From contig NZ_CALHHX010000220.1 in the NCBI RefSeq assembly GCF_938030685.1, positions 1 to 6,467 of the forward strand: a DNA stretch of 6,467 nucleotides. Reading direction: 5' to 3'. Positions within the stretch are counted from its first letter, which is position 1; each line of letters starts with the position of its first letter. The notes beneath the pieces are model-generated. The model did not search any database, was not told the origin of the DNA, and saw only the letters and a program-made list of their open reading frames with translations. Below, piece after piece: positions 5,902-6,467 of this stretch. The DNA comes from an uncultured Campylobacter sp. Lineage in GTDB: Bacteria; Campylobacterota; Campylobacteria; Campylobacterales; Campylobacteraceae. A program made the translations under genes and the position numbers.

Positions 5902-6132
5902 ATGGACGCTATTTACAAGGCTATCGGCGATAATGTCAAGCACATCAGAACGGCAAAAGGCATTTCACAGCTTTCGCTCGCCCTTGCCATCGGACACAAA
6001 GCCGTAGGAACGATCTCAATGGCTGAACTTCATATCAATAAAAAACATTTCAATATTGAGCATTTGATAAAAATAGCAGATGTTTTGGAGGTAGATATTT
6101 CGGAATTTTTTGTTTTTGATCCACAACTCTAA
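5902..6132 (+). CDS. Small XRE/Cro-type HTH repressor
   Basis: A 76-residue DNA-binding protein that is essentially one HTH_3 domain. Helix 1 is IGDNVKHIRTAKG (8-20), helix 2 SQLSLALAIG (22-31), the recognition region HKAVGTISMAE (32-42), and the domain closes with HLIKIADVLEVDISEFF (54-70), the classic end of the fold. There is no ligand or peptidase domain. No in-frame ATG, GTG or TTG lies between the upstream stop at 5842-5844 and this ATG. The Shine-Dalgarno sequence is poor: GAGAAG abuts the start, so translation may be weak. The gene is divergent from the two-gene unit, with 117 bases and several palindromes between them, so it most likely represses both promoters. It is convergent with pgeF, only 5 bases between stops. 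It could alternatively be the antitoxin-like regulator of a toxin module. Confidence 0.88.
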   Translation: MDAIYKAIGDNVKHIRTAKGISQLSLALAIGHKAVGTISMAELHINKKHFNIEHLIKIADVLEVDISEFFVFDPQL

Positions 6133-6137
6133 ATTGA

Positions 6138-6467
6138 TTAAATTTTATTCATCACAAAGCCGCAGAAGCGCCCCGTGACGCCATCTCTGCGGTAGGAAAA
6201 ATGTCGCTCGCTCTCAAAAGTGCAGCGCGGATCAAATTTAACGTTTCGCACCCCTGCAGCTGCGAGCTCATCGCGAAGTGCGGCGTTCATATCGAAGCAC
6301 CCCTGCGTTTTGTAACGCTCAAACTCGCCCAGATCAAGCTCGCCTAGCTCGTAGTTTCGCGCCTTGATATTCGCGCCCACGAATACCTTCAGCTCCGCAG
6401 CGACGCAACCGAAGCGCTCGCTCATCAAATTTATCGCATTGGTGCAGATCCGCCCTATCACGCCCGC
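6138..6467 (-). CDS. pgeF: Peptidoglycan editing factor / YfiH-type laccase-domain protein, C-terminal part
   Basis: The frame enters from the window edge with no start inside it; 109 residues plus TAA are present. The first residues, AGVIG, correspond to the HAGWRG motif of the family, whose zinc-ligand His would lie just outside the window. Next come VFVGANIKARNYELGE (matching the IGPSIG..CYEVG region), the AGVRNVKFDPRCT segment, and the very characteristic SYRRDGVTGR near the end. Family members are cytoplasmic purine-nucleoside or phenol-acting enzymes; PgeF in E. coli prevents wrong amino acids entering peptidoglycan precursors. The exact reaction here cannot be read from the fragment. 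The gene has neighbour-like GC (about 50%) and is probably a core gene that ended near the rpsB operon before the islet arrived. Confidence 0.88.
   Translation of the reverse strand, partial: AGVIGRICTNAINLMSERFGCVAAELKVFVGANIKARNYELGELDLGEFERYKTQGCFDMNAALRDELAAAGVRNVKFDPRCTFESERHFSYRRDGVTGRFCGFVMNKI

Larger units (their letters stand above)
4556..6132. other. AT-rich acquired islet between pgeF and rpsB
   Basis: Two coupled unknown genes and a divergent XRE regulator lie between housekeeping genes pgeF and rpsB. The two unknown genes are clearly more AT-rich and use more AGA arginine codons than their neighbours. The regulator is mixed: about 52% GC near its middle and 27% near its end. No integrase, transposase, tRNA or flanking direct repeat is visible, so the mode of entry is unknown. 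The boundaries given are simply the outer gene ends. Confidence 0.6.

Noticed and set aside
4556..6132. Islet as an insertion sequence or integrated phage
   Set aside because: No transposase, integrase, terminal inverted repeat, target duplication or tRNA end is visible, so I call it only an acquired islet.
1..6467. CRISPR array, tRNA or rRNA genes
   Set aside because: No regularly spaced identical repeats and no tRNA or rRNA sequence were seen; the only periodic repeats are within the acidic protein.

Overview
The window looks like chromosomal DNA of a Campylobacter (Campylobacterota). The evidence is an rpsB-tsf-ABC ATPase gene string followed by a long acidic protein, a YfiH/PgeF-type gene nearby, many AAATTT hexamers, and an rpsB promoter with an extended -10 and no clear -35. 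GC is about 45-50% in the lines I counted by hand. As I recall the C. jejuni order (rpsB, tsf, ABC ATPase, fliR, highly acidic protein), fliR sits between the last two genes. Here that place holds only a 57-base spacer. A moderately high-GC Campylobacter without this flagellar export gene points to an aflagellate species, C. gracilis being my best guess. This is inference, not proof.

Layout, nearly all on the minus strand. (1) 1-1822: the first 607 codons of a very long acidic protein whose 3' end lies outside the window. It has a degenerate receiver-like N-terminus and a disordered tail with DxPL repeats. (2) 1880-4385: a tight operon, rpsB then tsf (stop and start share one base) then an MacB/LolD-type ABC ATPase (2-base gap). 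It is read from a TGATATAAT extended -10 near 4501-4509 through a leader of about 109 nt that carries an 8-bp hairpin. (3) 4556-6132: an AT-rich islet between pgeF and rpsB. Two genes overlapping by 4 nt, both of unknown function, are divergent from a small XRE/Cro-type repressor gene. The 117-base region between them holds two perfect 12-bp palindromes centred 21 bp apart, one on each candidate -10 box. (4) 6138-6467: the C-terminal 109 residues of PgeF (YfiH/laccase-domain family), ending 5 bp from the repressor gene stop.

How the parts work together: the rpsB operon supplies ribosomal protein S2 and elongation factor Ts, with an ABC ATPase co-transcribed. The islet looks like a self-regulated acquired module: a repressor with its own operators, a soluble or peripheral 251-residue protein, and a small membrane-anchored coiled-coil partner. 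This is the most likely place for an undescribed system; defence, toxin-antitoxin or phage-derived functions are all possible, and none can be shown from sequence alone.
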